DNA from: Gentiana macrophylla
Taxonomy: Eukaryota > Streptophyta > Magnoliopsida > Gentianales > Gentianaceae
NCBI GenBank assembly: GCA_026214975.1
Contig: CM047805.1
Location: 9,696,463-9,760,462, forward strand
Length of the DNA: 64,000 nt
Direction of reading: 5' to 3'
Part shown: positions 1-11,777 of the stretch, in pieces
Layout: each line of letters starts with the position of its first letter
Numbering within the stretch: position 1 is the first letter of the stretch
Position numbers and translations under genes: made by a program
Notes under the pieces: model-generated
Told to the model about the DNA's origin: nothing
Seen by the model: the letters and a program-made list of their open reading frames with translations, nothing else
Database searches by the model: none

Positions 1-2
1 CC

Positions 3-548
3 TCAAGTTAGAGCATGAAGATCACTAACGCCCAACTTGTGTAACAAAAATTCAAACTGTTGTTATTCCAAGGCTTCCGTAAAAATATCCGTCCAGCTGG
101 ACCCGTGTGGGCACATATCCAGGAGCAATCAGACCCTCCGTGATCGCATCACGAACAAAGTGGAAATCCTTTTCGATATGTTTGGTCCTCTCATGAAAAA
201 CTGGATTCTGTGCAATATGCAATGCGGCCTGACTATCACAACGGAAAGGGATACCCATTGGTACCCGAACAACTAAATCACCGAGAAGTTGCCGAAGCCA
301 TTTCAACTCATATGTAATGGACTCCATTGAGCGGTACTCAGCTTCCACGGATGAACAGGAGACCATCAGCTGCTTCTTTGTCTTCCACGAGACCGGTGAA
401 GTCCCAAGTAACACGAACCACCACTCAAAGACCGACGAGTGACCGGGCAACTCGCCCAATCAGAATCACACCACCCTTCTAGGGACAGTGGGCTATCTGC
501 CCGCAAAAGTACACCCTGACCCAGGCTCTTCTTCAAGTAACGAACCAC
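3..548 (-). pseudogene. Ty1/copia pol C-terminus (RNase H), decayed
   Basis: Minus-strand translation shows the copia RNase H region: SWKTKKQLMVSCSSVEAEYRS, then a segment with HERTKHIEKDFHFVRD and an in-frame end near the TGA at 3-5. The upstream part (about 366-548, with EGWCDSDWASCP) is in a different frame, so at least one frameshift is present. No LTR is seen on the left because the window begins there. In the family this domain degrades the RNA of the RNA:DNA hybrid during reverse transcription. It is a dead fragment, cut off at about 548 where plus-strand gag-like sequence begins. Confidence 0.8.
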
Positions 549-582
549 TCTTAACGCAGCCCTCCAATGCTTGTGGGCCGGG

Positions 583-720
583 TGTTACAAGAAGCATGGA
601 TACCCTGCCAACTTTAGGGGTATGGGAAGAGGAAGGTCTACTTCATCTAGCAATGTTTCTTCAGATGGTGTTGCAGATCAGAATTCTCAAGATTCAGTAG
701 CTGATCTTAAGGCACATGTT
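583..720 (+). pseudogene. copia gag zinc-knuckle flank, fragment
   Basis: The plus strand reads YKKHGYPANFRGMGRGRS followed by a Ser/Asp-rich tail. This matches the sequence that follows the CCHC zinc knuckle in plant copia gag (the KLHGYP motif). Only a short piece remains, in opposite orientation to the RNase H fragment on its left, so the two were joined by rearrangement or independent insertion. Confidence 0.55.
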
Positions 721-1482
721 ACATAGGAGCAGCGATGCCAGTGATTTTGAGTATCTTGAGGCGGGATCATTATCTCAATCTATGTCTCAAGACATTGGTG
801 ATCTTTGGTTTTTAATTTTGTCAATTCAATTTATCCTTTCTAAAAAATTAATTTGGCTCTATGGATTCAGGTTTGTCTATGTTAGGAACATTTTATTTGT
901 TTTGATAATGGCCAGACTAGCTGTTATAGCAAGCCTGAAATAAGTCTAAATAAGTTAGAAATGTTTGTGTAGACTTTACTTAGTGGTCGACATTTTATAT
1001 AAGTTCGATCTGGACAAACATTGTACTAGATCAGAAAGCGGCTAAGTGAAATGAAGGAGAGAAGACCAGCTGAGAGAAGACGGCCAGGACCAGCAGAGTA
1101 AAGTGAAGATTTATGGAATGACATATAACCAAGGAAGATTATGATGACTTTGGATAAGTCTAAGATATGCATTACAAGTCATACAATTTAATTTGTTATA
1201 AATATGGTGTACACTGGTCTCACACAAATCAAGGATTAATGAAGTAAAGTTGTATCAGCTGCAGCAGATCATTACAAGCAAAATGGAGAAACAGTCTGAT
1301 GACTGTCCAGTGACCATCAAAGTGAATGAGTCACTGAACCGGCAGAAAGGCAATAGAGTCAAGTATGCTGTCTATATTTGATTCAGAACGTGGAAAATAT
1401 GGAAATCAAGAATTTAATGCCGAATCAATCAAAGACGGATTTTAACGTTTGATTAAAATCCGGATACAAGAAAAGAGAAACT
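721..1482 (+). other. Non-coding stretch upstream of copia pol; possible degraded LTR and leader
   Basis: No convincing coding sequence. A TATA-like ATAAATA lies near 1198-1206, followed by AAGTTGTATCAGCTGCAG; this may be the remains of the 5' LTR end and leader of the copia pol downstream. I found no clear LTR boundary or primer-binding site. Confidence 0.3.
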
Positions 1483-3765
1483 CTCAAGAAACAACCAAAT
1501 TTATTGAGAAGAATTCAAAATGAAAAAGAATTGAAGATTATCAAGATAAGATCGGACAGAGGCACAGAATTTTTAAACGAAGTAATCAGAACTTATTGTG
1601 AAGAAAATGGAGTACTACATCAATTATCAACAGCAGGAACTCCACAACAAAATGGAGTAGTAGAAAGAAGGAATAAAACTCTAAAAGTAGTTGTCAAAAC
1701 GATGATACCAGAAGCAAACTTGCCAAAGAGATTTTGGGCTGAAGAAGCAAATATAGCATGTTACACTCAAAACATATCAATTATCAAAAAATTCCATTGA
1801 AAAACACCATATGAAGTGTGAAATGGTAGAAAACCTGACTCATTTACACATGTTTGGTGCTAAATGTTTTGTGTTAAACTGGAATCGGTTACACTCATTT
1901 AATGAAAAATTACTAAAGAATCAATTCATGTAGTGTTCGATGAACCAAACACTAGTGGTGAAGACTTACACACCAGAAGAAAAAGCTACATAAAGACAAG
2001 TCCATATGGATACAACAGTACTAGCCACTATACTAAATCACTCTGTTGAAAACCAAGATGATACACTGGTCACTACACCAGCAGAGTCACTAGCTCAAAC
2101 TCCAGAAGTTGATGCACAAACAGACACAGTAGAAGCACCAAACCAAGCACAACTTCAACCTGGTTTGAATTGGCTTAGAGATCATCAAGATGAACAAGTC
2201 ATTGAAGATGTTCATGCAGGTGTAAGAACCAGAATACAACTGGAAAGCATGTTAACTTGTTTTATGTCACAGGTGGAACCCAAGACAATAGATGATGCAA
2301 TCCAAGATGCTGATTGGATTACAGCTATGCAAGAAGAACTCAATGAATTTGAAAGAAATGAAGTCTGGGAACTAGTTGATAGACCAGTTATGGAAAATAT
2401 CATTGGAACAAAATGGGTATTCAGGAACAAGATGGATGAACAAGGAGCAGTTGTCAGAAACAAGTCAAGACTGGTAGCAAAAGGATATTCACAAGCAAAG
2501 GCCTAGATTATGATGAAACCTTTGCACCAGTAGCAAGATTGGAAGTAATCAGACTTTTCCTACCTTTTGCAGCTCACAAATATTTCAATGTCTATCAAAT
2601 GGATGTAAAGAGTGCATTTCTGATTGGACTCTTGGAAGAAGAAGTATATGTTAAACAACCACCTGGTTTTCAGATTAAAGGAAAGGAAGATAAAGTGTAC
2701 AAACTCAAAAATGCACTTTATGGACTAAAACAGGCACCAAGAGCTTGGTATGAAACATTATCTCTATTTCTGATCAATAATGGATATAGCAAAGGCACAA
2801 TAGAGAAGACTCTATTCAAGCTAGAAGATGGATCAAGGACCTTGCTAGTCCAAATCTATGTGGATGACATCATTTTCAGATCAGAAGATGAAAAGCTATG
2901 TGAAAAATATGCAAATCTAATGAAAAGCAAATTCCAAATGAGCATGATGGGAGAACTCCACTATTTTCTTGGATTACAAGTGAAACTGATGAAAGATGGC
3001 ATTTTCATCAATCAAGCAAAATATACAAAGGACTTGATCAAAAAGTATGGTATGGACACCATTACGTGGAAATTCTGAAACACCTATGTGTGCCAGAACT
3101 ATACTTGCGAAGGATGAAAATGGAAAGGATGTTGACCAAAAGCTATCTGAGAGGATTATTGGATCTTTGCTCTATCTAAGCGCAAGTAGACTGATATAGA
3201 ATTTGCGGTAGGAGTATGTGCAAGATTCCAATCACAACTTAAGGAATCTCACTTATTAGCAGCAAAGAGGATTATCAAATATCTGAAACACACAATGAAT
3301 GTAGGAATTTGGTAACCAAAAGATGGTGGATTCAAGTTTATATCTTACTTAGATTCATATTTTGCAGGATGCAAGGTTGATAGAAAATGTACTTCAAGAA
3401 CTTGTCAGATACTAGGCAGCAGACTAGTATCACGGTTTAGCAAGAAACAAAATTCCATATCAACTTCAACAGCTAAAGCAGCATATATAGGAAGTTGTTG
3501 TGCATAAGTATTATGGATAAGACAACAGCTAAGGGACTATGGAGTTGAGGAGAAGACAATTCCAATTCATGTGACAACACAAGTGCAATCTCAATTACAG
3601 AGAATCTAGTGCTACACTCAAGAACCAAACACATTGATGTAAGACATCATTTTATTAGAGATCATATGGAAAAATGAAATGTTATATTGGAATATATATA
3701 TCCACTGAAAATCAATTGGCTGATATATTCACAAAGCCACTCAGTCATTAAAGATTTTTTAAATT
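1483..3765 (+). pseudogene. Ty1/copia pol remnant (integrase, RT, RNase H)
   Basis: Domains appear in copia order on the plus strand. The integrase core end (1504-1800) has IRSDRGTEFLNEVI and GTPQQNGVVERRN. An acidic linker is followed by the RT N-terminus (2006-2506, ending LVAKGYSQ). RT proper (2539-3078) carries [23 protein letters not shown] and an intact IYVDDIIF catalytic motif. A decayed RNase H lies at about 3080-3765 (KCTSRTCQILGSRLVS, then STSTAKAAYIGS). Several stops and frameshifts break the frame, gag and protease are missing, and about 200 bases between 1800 and 2006 are out of frame. The element cannot move by itself. Confidence 0.88.
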
Positions 3766-4150
3766 GAGGACTGAGTTGGGAATGATTGAATCGGACTAAG
3801 TCATTTTGAGCAGCTAACTGTAGTAACCAGCTTATTGACCTCACCAGCTAACTGAACCTTTACCATTTTGGGTGCGCTCACTTGGCAAGTAAGGCACTGG
3901 TATCAGTGAAGTTCACTTCATTGGTTGTTAAGAACAATTTTGATAAAGCATCTCAGTAAAGGACCGGCTGAGTAATCAGCAAACTCAGCTCATCACTCCA
4001 CCGTGAATTATTCTTAGAAAAGGAGTGTGAAATGAATAAACCATTTACACATGTGGAAAATCAGAGGATTCTATTTATTAAATATGGAGGATTACACACG
4101 CGGATATATTTTTTATCGTGGAGGATATATTTTGAATTGATTGAATGACT
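3766..4150 (+). repeat. Probable 3' LTR remnant of the preceding copia element
   Basis: Immediately after the RNase H remnant, a purine-rich stretch (AAATTGAGGACTGAGTTGGG) resembles a polypurine tract. The following sequence is rich in CAGCTAACTGA and CAGCTGA-like words, as in the copia LTRs at 11279 and 57423. No matching 5' copy was found, so the boundary is approximate. Confidence 0.35.
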
Positions 4151-5402
4151 GCAACGCCGGTTTTATCATTACTTGCCTCAATCCACTCTCCGACTACACT
4201 CAATAACCGCGATTTCTTATACACAAAATCATGAAATGAGCTAAGCAGCATCTGAAAACTTTCCTCCAAATATGTTGTGCAAAAAAGCAATGAAGAAAGA
4301 GGTGTGGAGAGTCCTCATCAACCGTCTTGAAAAAATCACAAGTGATATTTACAAGTTGAATGTTCCGCATAGCTAGTTTATTCCATGTAGAAAGCCTATC
4401 AAGGTTTGCCCTCCAACAATGAATTTTAACTTTAGACTGAACCCAACTATTCCATCTTGTTGGTATAACAACACTCATCGTGGAAGAGTTCTCCATTGTG
4501 TTTATTAGCAACCCTTTGAGAGGGGAAACCGAAAAGGTGCCATTCAGGTTAAGCATCCAAACATGGGCATCCATAATATATGCATTAAGATCACAAGAAG
4601 AAAGCATATTTAGAAGATCCACAAACTCCCCATGTTCCCATCCCCTCAGTTCCCTCCGTCAATCCTACATCCAACTCCAAGCTTCCCCTCTGTAAGAAAC
4701 TCTACTACTAACCAAACAAGATTTATCCATAACAAGACTGTACAATATGGGAAAATAAAGAGCGAGAGTTCTATCCCAACCCAAACATCTTCCCAAAATT
4801 TGATGAAGTTACCATTGCCTAAGTTCCATTTTAGAGAAAGAAGTATTTAACACATTTAGATTCAAAAATGTTAGCATTACTAATTATTTCATTCCACACC
4901 CTACCTTTCCAACCTACAAACTCCTCGACCCAAAGACGTCCTCTTGCCCATACAACCCTTGAACAACTCATCGCCATAATGCATTTTCTTTAGAAACAAA
5001 CCGCCACCACCGTTTTCCTAAAAGAGCCTCATTTTGAATCTTAAGCCCCCAACCCATAGACCCCCTCCCGAGACTTAAGTTTTAAAATCAAAGACCAAGA
5101 AACCATAACAAATTTTCTCTCACTCCCATCCCCACCCCAAAAGAATTGAGCTCTCAACATTTCTAAGGTATGTATCACAGCAATAGGTGCATGAAAAATA
5201 TAGAAGTAATATTAATGGCAAACTCCCAAACCTCCTTAATCAAAATCATTCTTCCCCCGATCGATAAAAGTCTTGATTTCCAACCCACCAGTTTTTCCTC
5301 AGCACGGTCCACAACCAGTTGCCAAGCTGAGACTTTATTCATATTTTTACCAACTGGTAGCCCAAGGTAAATGAATGGAATTTTTCCATAGCTGCCATTC
5401 AA
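4150..5402 (-). pseudogene. L1-type LINE fragment (RT C-terminus to zf-RVT), minus strand
   Basis: Minus strand, 5' to 3': FIYLGLPVGKNMNK and GWKSRLLSIGGRMILIKEV (5175-5402), the conserved block after the RT palm of plant L1 elements. Near 5050-4970 comes LKIQNEALLGKRWWRF, and at 4200-4622 a zinc-binding RT-associated domain (KVKIHCWRANLDRLSTWNKL ending in an HxxxC-like block, HLFLHCFFAQHIWRKVF). Frames shift several times. The 5' portion is missing from 5403 on. Confidence 0.8.
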
Positions 5403-7500
5403 TAATTCAGAACCATCCAGTTACCATTAAAGATTACAGACCTATCAGTTTAATCGGATGCTACTATAAAATTGTTTCAAAAAATTTAGCAGAAAGGGTG
5501 AAGGCAGTTATTTCTTCAGTGGTCGATGATCAATCTGGTTTTATCAAAGTTCGGCAAATTCTAGACGGCGTTCTCATTCTTAACGAAGCGGTAGATTTTC
5601 TAAAAAAGAAAGGTATGGCTAGTTTTATATTTAAAGTAGACTTCGAAAAGGCGTTTGATTGTGTCAATTGGTCTTTTCTGGACAATACCATAAAAAATAT
5701 GGGTTTCGGTTTAAAATGGAGAAAATGGATACAAGGTTGCATTTCTTCGGCTAGAGCATCAGTTTGGTGAGGGGAAGTCCGTCTAAGGAATTCAACTTGG
5801 AACGAGGCTTAAGACAGGGAGACCCGTTGTCTCCTTTTCTTTCCTAGTTGCAGCTGAAGGATTGCATATATTAATGAAAGAAGCAATTGCAAAAGGAAGG
5901 TTCTCGGGGTGCTTATTGGTAAAGGAGCAGTTCCGATTTCACATCTTCAATATGCGGATGATACAGTTTTCTTGGGGATTTGGAGTATGAATTTGAAAAT
6001 TTTAAAAAGAATTTTGTCATGTTTCGAGATGATCTCGGGTCTGAAAATAGATATGGGAAAAAGCTCTTTAGCAGGAATAAAAGTACAGGATGGTGATCTT
6101 TCTACTGCGGTAGAAATCTTGAACTGCAAAAAAGTTTATATGCCTTTTAGATACTTTGGGTTATGGGTGGGACAGAACATGAAGAAATTGAAGGATTGGG
6201 AAGAAATTATTCAGAAATATAAGGCAAAATTATGTGCGTGGAAATGGTCAACGTTGTCGGAAGGGAAGACTCGGTCCTCATAAAAGTCGTTCTAAGTGCG
6301 CTTTCGCTCTTCTTCTTCTCCGTCTACAGGCCTCCTGAATGTGTGCTAAATTTATTGGAAAGTGTGAGATATTCTTTTTTTTTTAAGGGGACGGGTTACA
6401 TAAAAAAATTTCTTGGGTTGATTGGAAAAAGATTCAAGCTCCGAAATCATTGGGGGGCATTGGGGTGGGTAGTTTAAGGTTGCAAAATTGGTCCTTACTC
6501 GATAAATGGTGGTGGATGTTCATTTCGGAACCAAATGCTTTATGGAGGACAGTGGTAGTGTAGATATAAAGAGTTGAAGAGGCTTGGAGTTTAGACAATA
6601 ACCGGAGGGGATTTGGAGGGATTTGGAAAGGGGTTGTTGAGTCTGTTGTTAGAATTAAAAGGTTTGGGGTAGATTTGATGGGATCAGAATGTTGGGTGGT
6701 GGGAAACGGAGTTAGAGGGAGGTTTTGGGAGGACATTTGGACGGGTAATGTACCTCTAAAAGTTGCTTATCCTAGACTTTATAGGATTTCGGTGGATAAA
6801 GGTGTTGTCATTGCAGGAGTAGTGGTTAGGGATGGTGATAGATGTTATTTTAGTTGGGATTGGAGGAGGAGGTTGAGAGGATTTGAGGAGGAGGAAGTAA
6901 ATGAGTTGGAGTCTTTAATTAACTCTATTTGTGGAAATATAGGTACCTTGGATAAATTGAATTGGAAACTCAGCTCGAATGGCATCTTCTCAGTGGCCCT
7001 TTTGAGAAAAAACTTGAAGTGGAATTTTTCAAAAATTCCTTTTTGAATAATGAGCAGACTGTCAAATGGAATAATTTTTTACCCTCGAAGCTAAATTTGT
7101 TCATGTGGAAAGCAAGTCTCAGAAGGTTACCAACAAAACCGAATATTATACGACGTGGCATTTCGGTTCAAGACTCTTCTTGTCCGCTTTGCCATAAATT
7201 TGAAGAAACAATCAATCATCTTCTTTATGCTTGCGATGTGACTCGGTTGATTTGGAGTCATATTTTAAATTGGTGTAAGATCATAGGACTAAATGTTTTT
7301 TCCTTTTCGGATCTATGTAACGTGAGAACAAGGACGACTTCTTCGAATTTATCCTCACACCTATGGTCGGCAATCGTAGGAATAGCTTCTTGGGTTATTT
7401 GGAATACAAGAAACAAAGTTATCTTTAACTTTCTTGTCTTAAATCCGGAGTCTATGTTTAGAGATGTACAGAGAATCTCCTTCACTTGGCTTTCAAATCT
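5403..7500 (+). pseudogene. L1-type LINE fragment (RT, zf-RVT), plus strand
   Basis: The plus strand starts inside the RT with VTIKDYRPISLIGCYYKIVS, then DQSGFIKVRQI and FKVDFEKAFDCVNW. HLQYADDTVFLG at about 5940-5976 is the catalytic YADD box, and FRYFGLWVGQNMKK follows at about 6148. A zinc-binding RVT domain at 6962-7500 shows LNLFMWKASLRRLPT and CPLCHKFEETINHLLYAC. Stops and frameshifts occur near 5768, 5850 and 6283-6675. The element is 5'-truncated at the head-to-head junction with the minus LINE and cut at 7500 by a solo LTR, so its 3' UTR and poly(A) are lost. Confidence 0.88.
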
Positions 7501-7812
7501 TGAAGAGAGTTTGAGAATGTGATAAACACAAGAGTAAACTTCAACTTAGTTTATTCATTGATATGAGAGGTGTATAAATAGATACAATTGAGAGAGACTA
7601 GCAAGCTAGCTTTGCATGCCACTTGAGTATGTAGATGTGGGTGCAAGCATGCAAAAGTAAAAGTAAAAGCTATGCTACATGACATAAAGTAAACTAGAGT
7701 TTGACATATTAATTGTTTATATGTATCACAATTAATATGTCTATGACATAAAGTAAACTAGAGTTTGACATATTAATTGTTTATATGTATCACAATTAAT
7801 ATGTCTTTTACA
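7501..7812 (-). mobile_element. Solo copia LTR, same family as the element at 60269
   Basis: The plus strand begins TGAAGAGAGTTTGAGA and ends TTTTACA, giving TG...CA ends. Read on the minus strand, it ends TCTCAAACTCTCTTCA, identical to the end of the LTR at 60553. It also shares ACATATTAATTGT blocks, the TATTTATAC box and the AAGTTGAAGTTTACT segment. It carries an internal 63-bp direct duplication (7681-7743 and 7744-7806) that the 60-kb LTR lacks. Flanking pentamers (AATCT and ATTAA) do not match, so it may have formed by recombination or lost a flank. Confidence 0.75.
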
Positions 7813-8030
7813 ATTAAATAAAGTGTACAAAATATCCTGTGCGAACTCCCCGAGGTCTGCTGGCACTACTTTGAACTTCATCTCTTTCAAGTAATCTTGT
7901 AATATTTCCACAAATCTGAATGGTCTTAAGAAATTGAAATGGGAAGAATGGTTAGCGAATCCGATGAATGCGGCTAGTCGAGATGGGAGGAAGTGATAAT
8001 AAATCAATGAAGGCGATGGATGCAGTGGTT
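7813..8030 (-). pseudogene. Exon-like coding fragment, unrecognised
   Basis: The minus strand holds an uninterrupted frame of about 60 codons, including LPSRLAAFIGFANHSSHFN and RFVEILQDYLKEMKFK, with codon use more balanced than its surroundings. It ends abruptly at the solo LTR, whose sequence continues the frame as CKRHINCD. I do not recognise the family. It may be an exon of a host gene cut by the LTR or a captured fragment. Confidence 0.3.
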
Positions 8031-8402
8031 ATGGTGGATGCAATAACCGAATTATGCAGCATAAATTTCTGTTAATTTGTGGCTGCTGGGTTGGTGTGTT
8101 GACTGCTTGGCTTCAGATGATGGTTAGCAATGGATATTGCTTGATCTTTTTTGGAACTTTTGGCAGGTTTGTCACATGATTGGGGAATTGGAATAATCTT
8201 TTTTGGATGGAGGGCAATTGGAATTTTTTAGTACTGTTGGGATGTTTTTTGGAACCTTGTTGGAACATTTTGTAATTTTTTTTAGCATCTTGCTGATTAT
8301 AAATATATCTTGGTTGTTCAAAAAAAAAAAGAACCATCCACAAGATCACTATCCAAAGCGTTATAGCCAAAAAGCCTTCTTTTACCCATATTTATTATAG
8401 AA

Positions 8403-8720
8403 TTTGTTGGGAGAGATAGTTCACACTCTTAATGTATAAGGAAATATAGTAGCATATTTACTAAAACCTTGGTTTTAGAAAAAGCTAGAAGACTTTGATC
8501 CTAACACACAGATTATGAGGCTAGAGGTCATGAAATCGAACCCTGGTGTGAACATTATTTTCACAATTTATATTGTGGAAGTGTTGGGAGAGATTGCCCA
8601 CACTTGAGGGGGGTGTTGGGAGATATTACCCACACTTTTAATGTATTAGGAAATATATAAAGTAGCACATTTACTAACACCACCAATTGGTTTTACTAGA
8701 ACCGTAAGTGTTAGTAAGCG
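8403..8720. repeat. Interspersed repeat with two related half-copies
   Basis: Two similar units, about 8405-8490 and 8620-8720, share TGTTGGGAGA, CACACTT, TAATGTAT.AGGAAATAT and CATTTACTAA. A relative lies at 19386-19500. Between the units, GAAATCGAACCCTGG (reverse strand GGTTCGATTTC) resembles a pol III B box. It could be a SINE-like or LTR-derived repeat. Confidence 0.45.
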
Positions 8721-8759
8721 TTTGTTTCAATTCAACTATATATGGATTTAATGAATTTT

Positions 8760-8990
8760 TGCCATACGTGGAGATCTTGGATCACTGAAGTGTGTTGATT
8801 TTGGTCAGAGTGACGAATTTTATTCAAACTTTCTTGATTTATTTGGGAGGATTAAAGGTGCCCACTATGTGCTTGTTGAAAGGTTTGAGAGAACGTGGAC
8901 TAAATGCTTTGAGTGTCTTGTTAAGACTGGGTGGCCTACTCAAGTGCTAAGGTGTTGTTGTAACTGCTACTGCAAACGGTGTGACTGAAA
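8760..8990 (+). other. Open, exon-like stretch of unknown origin
   Basis: The plus strand is open for about 75 codons, from around DLGSLKCVDFGQSDEF through RTWTKCFECLVKTGW. There is no obvious start, splice context or recognisable family. It may be coding-derived or chance. From 8990 to 9450 I see only AT-rich sequence. Confidence 0.2.
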
Positions 8991-9454
8991 CTAGTGTGTT
9001 GCTCTGACTGTAATTGCAAACGCTGTGATAGTCACGGTTGACGCAATTTTGTTTTTGTATTCCAGAAATTACGTGAAACGGTATCATATGAGATATCAAA
9101 AACATTATAAAAAAATAAAATGAATTATGACGAAAAAATTTAAAAAATCGGATGTCTAAATTTAAAGTTATAGTAGTTTTGAAAAATGGGTAGGAGAGAT
9201 ACTAATATTGAGTATTTTTTCATAGGTTAAAGTTTGTAAATGACTATTTTTTTTATCTAAAATGAGAAGAAAAAAAACAAGAAAAAAATATAGTGATTGA
9301 GAGAAGAAAAACGCGTCACGCATTACACGTGTGGTAATAATAAATGGCGTTTTGTCTTCTCAATCATTATCTTTTTTTTTCATTCTTTTCGCCATTTTCA
9401 GATCTTTTTTTTCATTCCGCCCTACTTGCCATTTTTCTTCTTTTTTTTTTTGGA

Positions 9455-9838
9455 AAATTAGGGATAAGCGACACAAATCTGAAATATTTTTAAGAATAAA
9501 GACAACTACATATTTTTTATAGGTAGAATGATAACCGCATAATTTTTATAATGGCGAGAAGAAATAAATGAATCTCGAAAATCGGTGAATCCCAAATCGG
9601 TGAATTTCGACAATGAATTTCGATAGTGAATCCGAAAATCGGTGATTTTAATAAATGAATTTTGAAAATTAGTGAATTTCGACAAATGAATTTTTAAGAA
9701 TAATTTAAGCAGTTGAATTTCGAACACAGTGAATTCGACAATTAATGAATAAATAGTTTTGTCTTTATGCAAAAGTTTCAAAAGATCGTTCTTCTACTTA
9801 ATTGATTAAATATTTTTATTATTCTCTTCGTTCTTTTT

Positions 9839-9877
<39 letters not shown>

Positions 9878-10712
9878 ATGAAATATAGTATTTCTGTAAG
9901 GCTTTGCATAAATTGTCCTTTTCCAACCTTTTTTATCTCGTATTTCCCTATTTCAATTTTTTTTTTTTTTCTTTTTTTTTCTTTGGCTCACTCGCCCTTA
10001 TATTTTTTATGTTAAGTGTGTGGGACTCAAATCTTATTTGTACGATTTGAGGACCAGATGATCACGGGGCAACCAAAAATAAATTGTGATGCCCATATTT
10101 TTGTCCATTTCTTTTTGCTTCATATGGGGTATCAAAGTAAAAATTGGGTGATGCAAACAAAAGGTTCCATGATATTTAAACGTATTATTTTGTCATTCTT
10201 GAAGAATAAGTATCTTTACAATTTGGCCGTGTAGTGTGTATTTTTTTCAGAGTGAATGGAGCAGGGGCGGACCTATGTACATTTGGGGCACCCCTCCTAT
10301 GATCCAAAAAAAAAAAAAAAACAAGGGGGAATGAGGGAGAAGGACAAAAATATTTCATCAATTGAGTAGAAGGACAGCTTTTTAAAACTTTCAGATAAAG
10401 CGACAAAACTATTTATTCATTGGTAAATTAATTTGGTGTTCAAATTCATTATTTAAATTCATCGATTTAAATTCATCGTTTAAATTATTAATTTTCAAAA
10501 TTCATCGTCAAATTCACTAATTTTCGAGATTCATCATTAAATTCATCATTAAATTCACCGATTTTGGGATTATTGAGGAGATTCACCGATTTTAGGATTA
10601 TTTGTTCATTCTTCTCGCATTATAAAATTACGCAATTGTCTTCTCCCTATAAAAATATGTAAATTTGTCCTTATTCTTAAAAATATTTTGATTGGTCCTT
10701 ATCCCTAATTTT
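9455..10712. repeat. Large foldback structure: about 420-bp inverted repeats around a 425-bp spacer
   Basis: The left arm (about 9455-9875) begins AATTAGGGATAAG. Its reverse complement recurs in the right arm (about 10300-10712), which ends CTTATCCCTAATT. Matching landmarks in both arms are ATTTTTAAGAATAA, ATAATTTTATAATG-type words, GAGAAGAA, serial AAATCGGTGAAT and GATGAATTT-type units, TGAATAAATAGTTTTGTC, CTTCTACT.AATTGAT and a terminal homopolymer (poly-T 9839-9875, poly-A 10305-10321). The arms are imperfect. The spacer holds no gene. No clear target-site duplication was found. It resembles a foldback or long-TIR element. Confidence 0.7.
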
Positions 10713-11056
10713 CTATTAAAACAATTGTATTAAAATGATATATTTTTATTGTTAAAATTTAAAAAAACTCGATAATGTTTGTTGGCGTTAGATGTTCAAA
10801 TTTGCACCGATACCCCTGCTAATAAATTATTCTTTGTCAGCCACATAGAATGGAGATTGTCTTTTTTTTATCATGTCTACTTCTAGAAACATGTTGGAAA
10901 CATAAAATGCAAGATGTTGTAAACAAAAGATGAACTGTAATACAGTATAAATAACTTCTTTTGTATGATTGATTGTCGGGCACAACTTGACAAAAGACAT
11001 GTATATTAGGCACCAACGTTTTTATTGTATTTAGTGTTTTCACGAAATACATATAA

Positions 11057-11058
<2 letters not shown>

Positions 11059-11090
<32 letters not shown>
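11059..11090. repeat. (TA)n microsatellite
   Basis: About 16 TA units. The surrounding 10713-11180 is AT-rich with no gene seen. Confidence 0.95.
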
Positions 11091-11093
<3 letters not shown>

Positions 11094-11179
11094 GTTCATG
11101 TTTTACCGTGTTTCTTAAGCATTTTCGCAAAATGGTCACCCTAAAGTCAGAAATTCCCAACAATGGACATTGATCATAT

Positions 11180-11262
11180 ACTACTCCCTCAGTTGTAAAA
11201 TATAAGTTATAATTTTTTCAAAATACTACCTCCGTTTTAAAATGCAAGTCTGTTTGGGTTTT
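11180..11262. repeat. Two Stowaway-like terminal motifs in tandem
   Basis: ACTCCCTCAGTTGTAAAATATAAGTT and CTACCTCCGTTTTAAAATGCAAGT both resemble the CTCCCTCCGTTTTAAA end of Tc1/mariner-type Stowaway MITEs. Only one-sided ends are visible, cut by the LTR at 11279. Confidence 0.45.
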
Positions 11263-11278
11263 TTCACACATATTAAGT

Positions 11279-11777
11279 GTTATAATAGGATATGGAATCC
11301 AGTTGCAAAAGAGATAATCAACATATGCAATCTAACAGTAATAATTAACAGAAAATAACAGAAACAAGAAAAACACAAGATTTAACGTGGTTTTCAGCGT
11401 TGTAACGACTACTCCAAGGACATAAAAGCTATTTACTTTGCACTGAATTTCAGACGGATTGCACACTTCACAGTAATCAATACAGTTCGTATTTATAGGA
11501 ATAGATCCCTAAAACCCTAGCCGCCAAATGATCTTTGTCGGATTGCCGTAAATGCCCCAAATGGGGTCCCTCTGCTGACCCAACTCAGGTGATCGCTGCA
11601 CAGATGTAGAACTCATGTGTATCCAAAACTCAAGAGAGTCTTTGGCACCGAAGAGAAAAACTCAACAGACTTCCCAACTGACTTGGACAGACTGAATACA
11701 CTTACACAGCTAAATATCACTCAGCTGACTTCCAGAATAGTTCAACTAGATTTAGAAATCAAGTCACTATGCTGACA
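11279..11777 (-). mobile_element. Copia 3' LTR, family shared with 57423
   Basis: Begins TGTTATAATAGG and ends CTATGCTGACA. It shares with the LTR at 57423-57932 the segments AGAAACAAGAAAAACACAA and TTAACGTGGTTTTC..C.TTG, TATTTATAG, CAGCTGACTTCCAGA and AAGTCACT. The neighbouring minus-strand RNase H fragment shows it is the 3' LTR of a minus-oriented element; the polypurine tract reads AAGGTGAAGATT on the minus strand just before TGTCAGCA. Confidence 0.75.

Noticed and set aside
4150..7500. Twin-priming inversion of a single L1
   Set aside because: The two halves overlap in content, whereas twin priming would split one element into non-overlapping parts.
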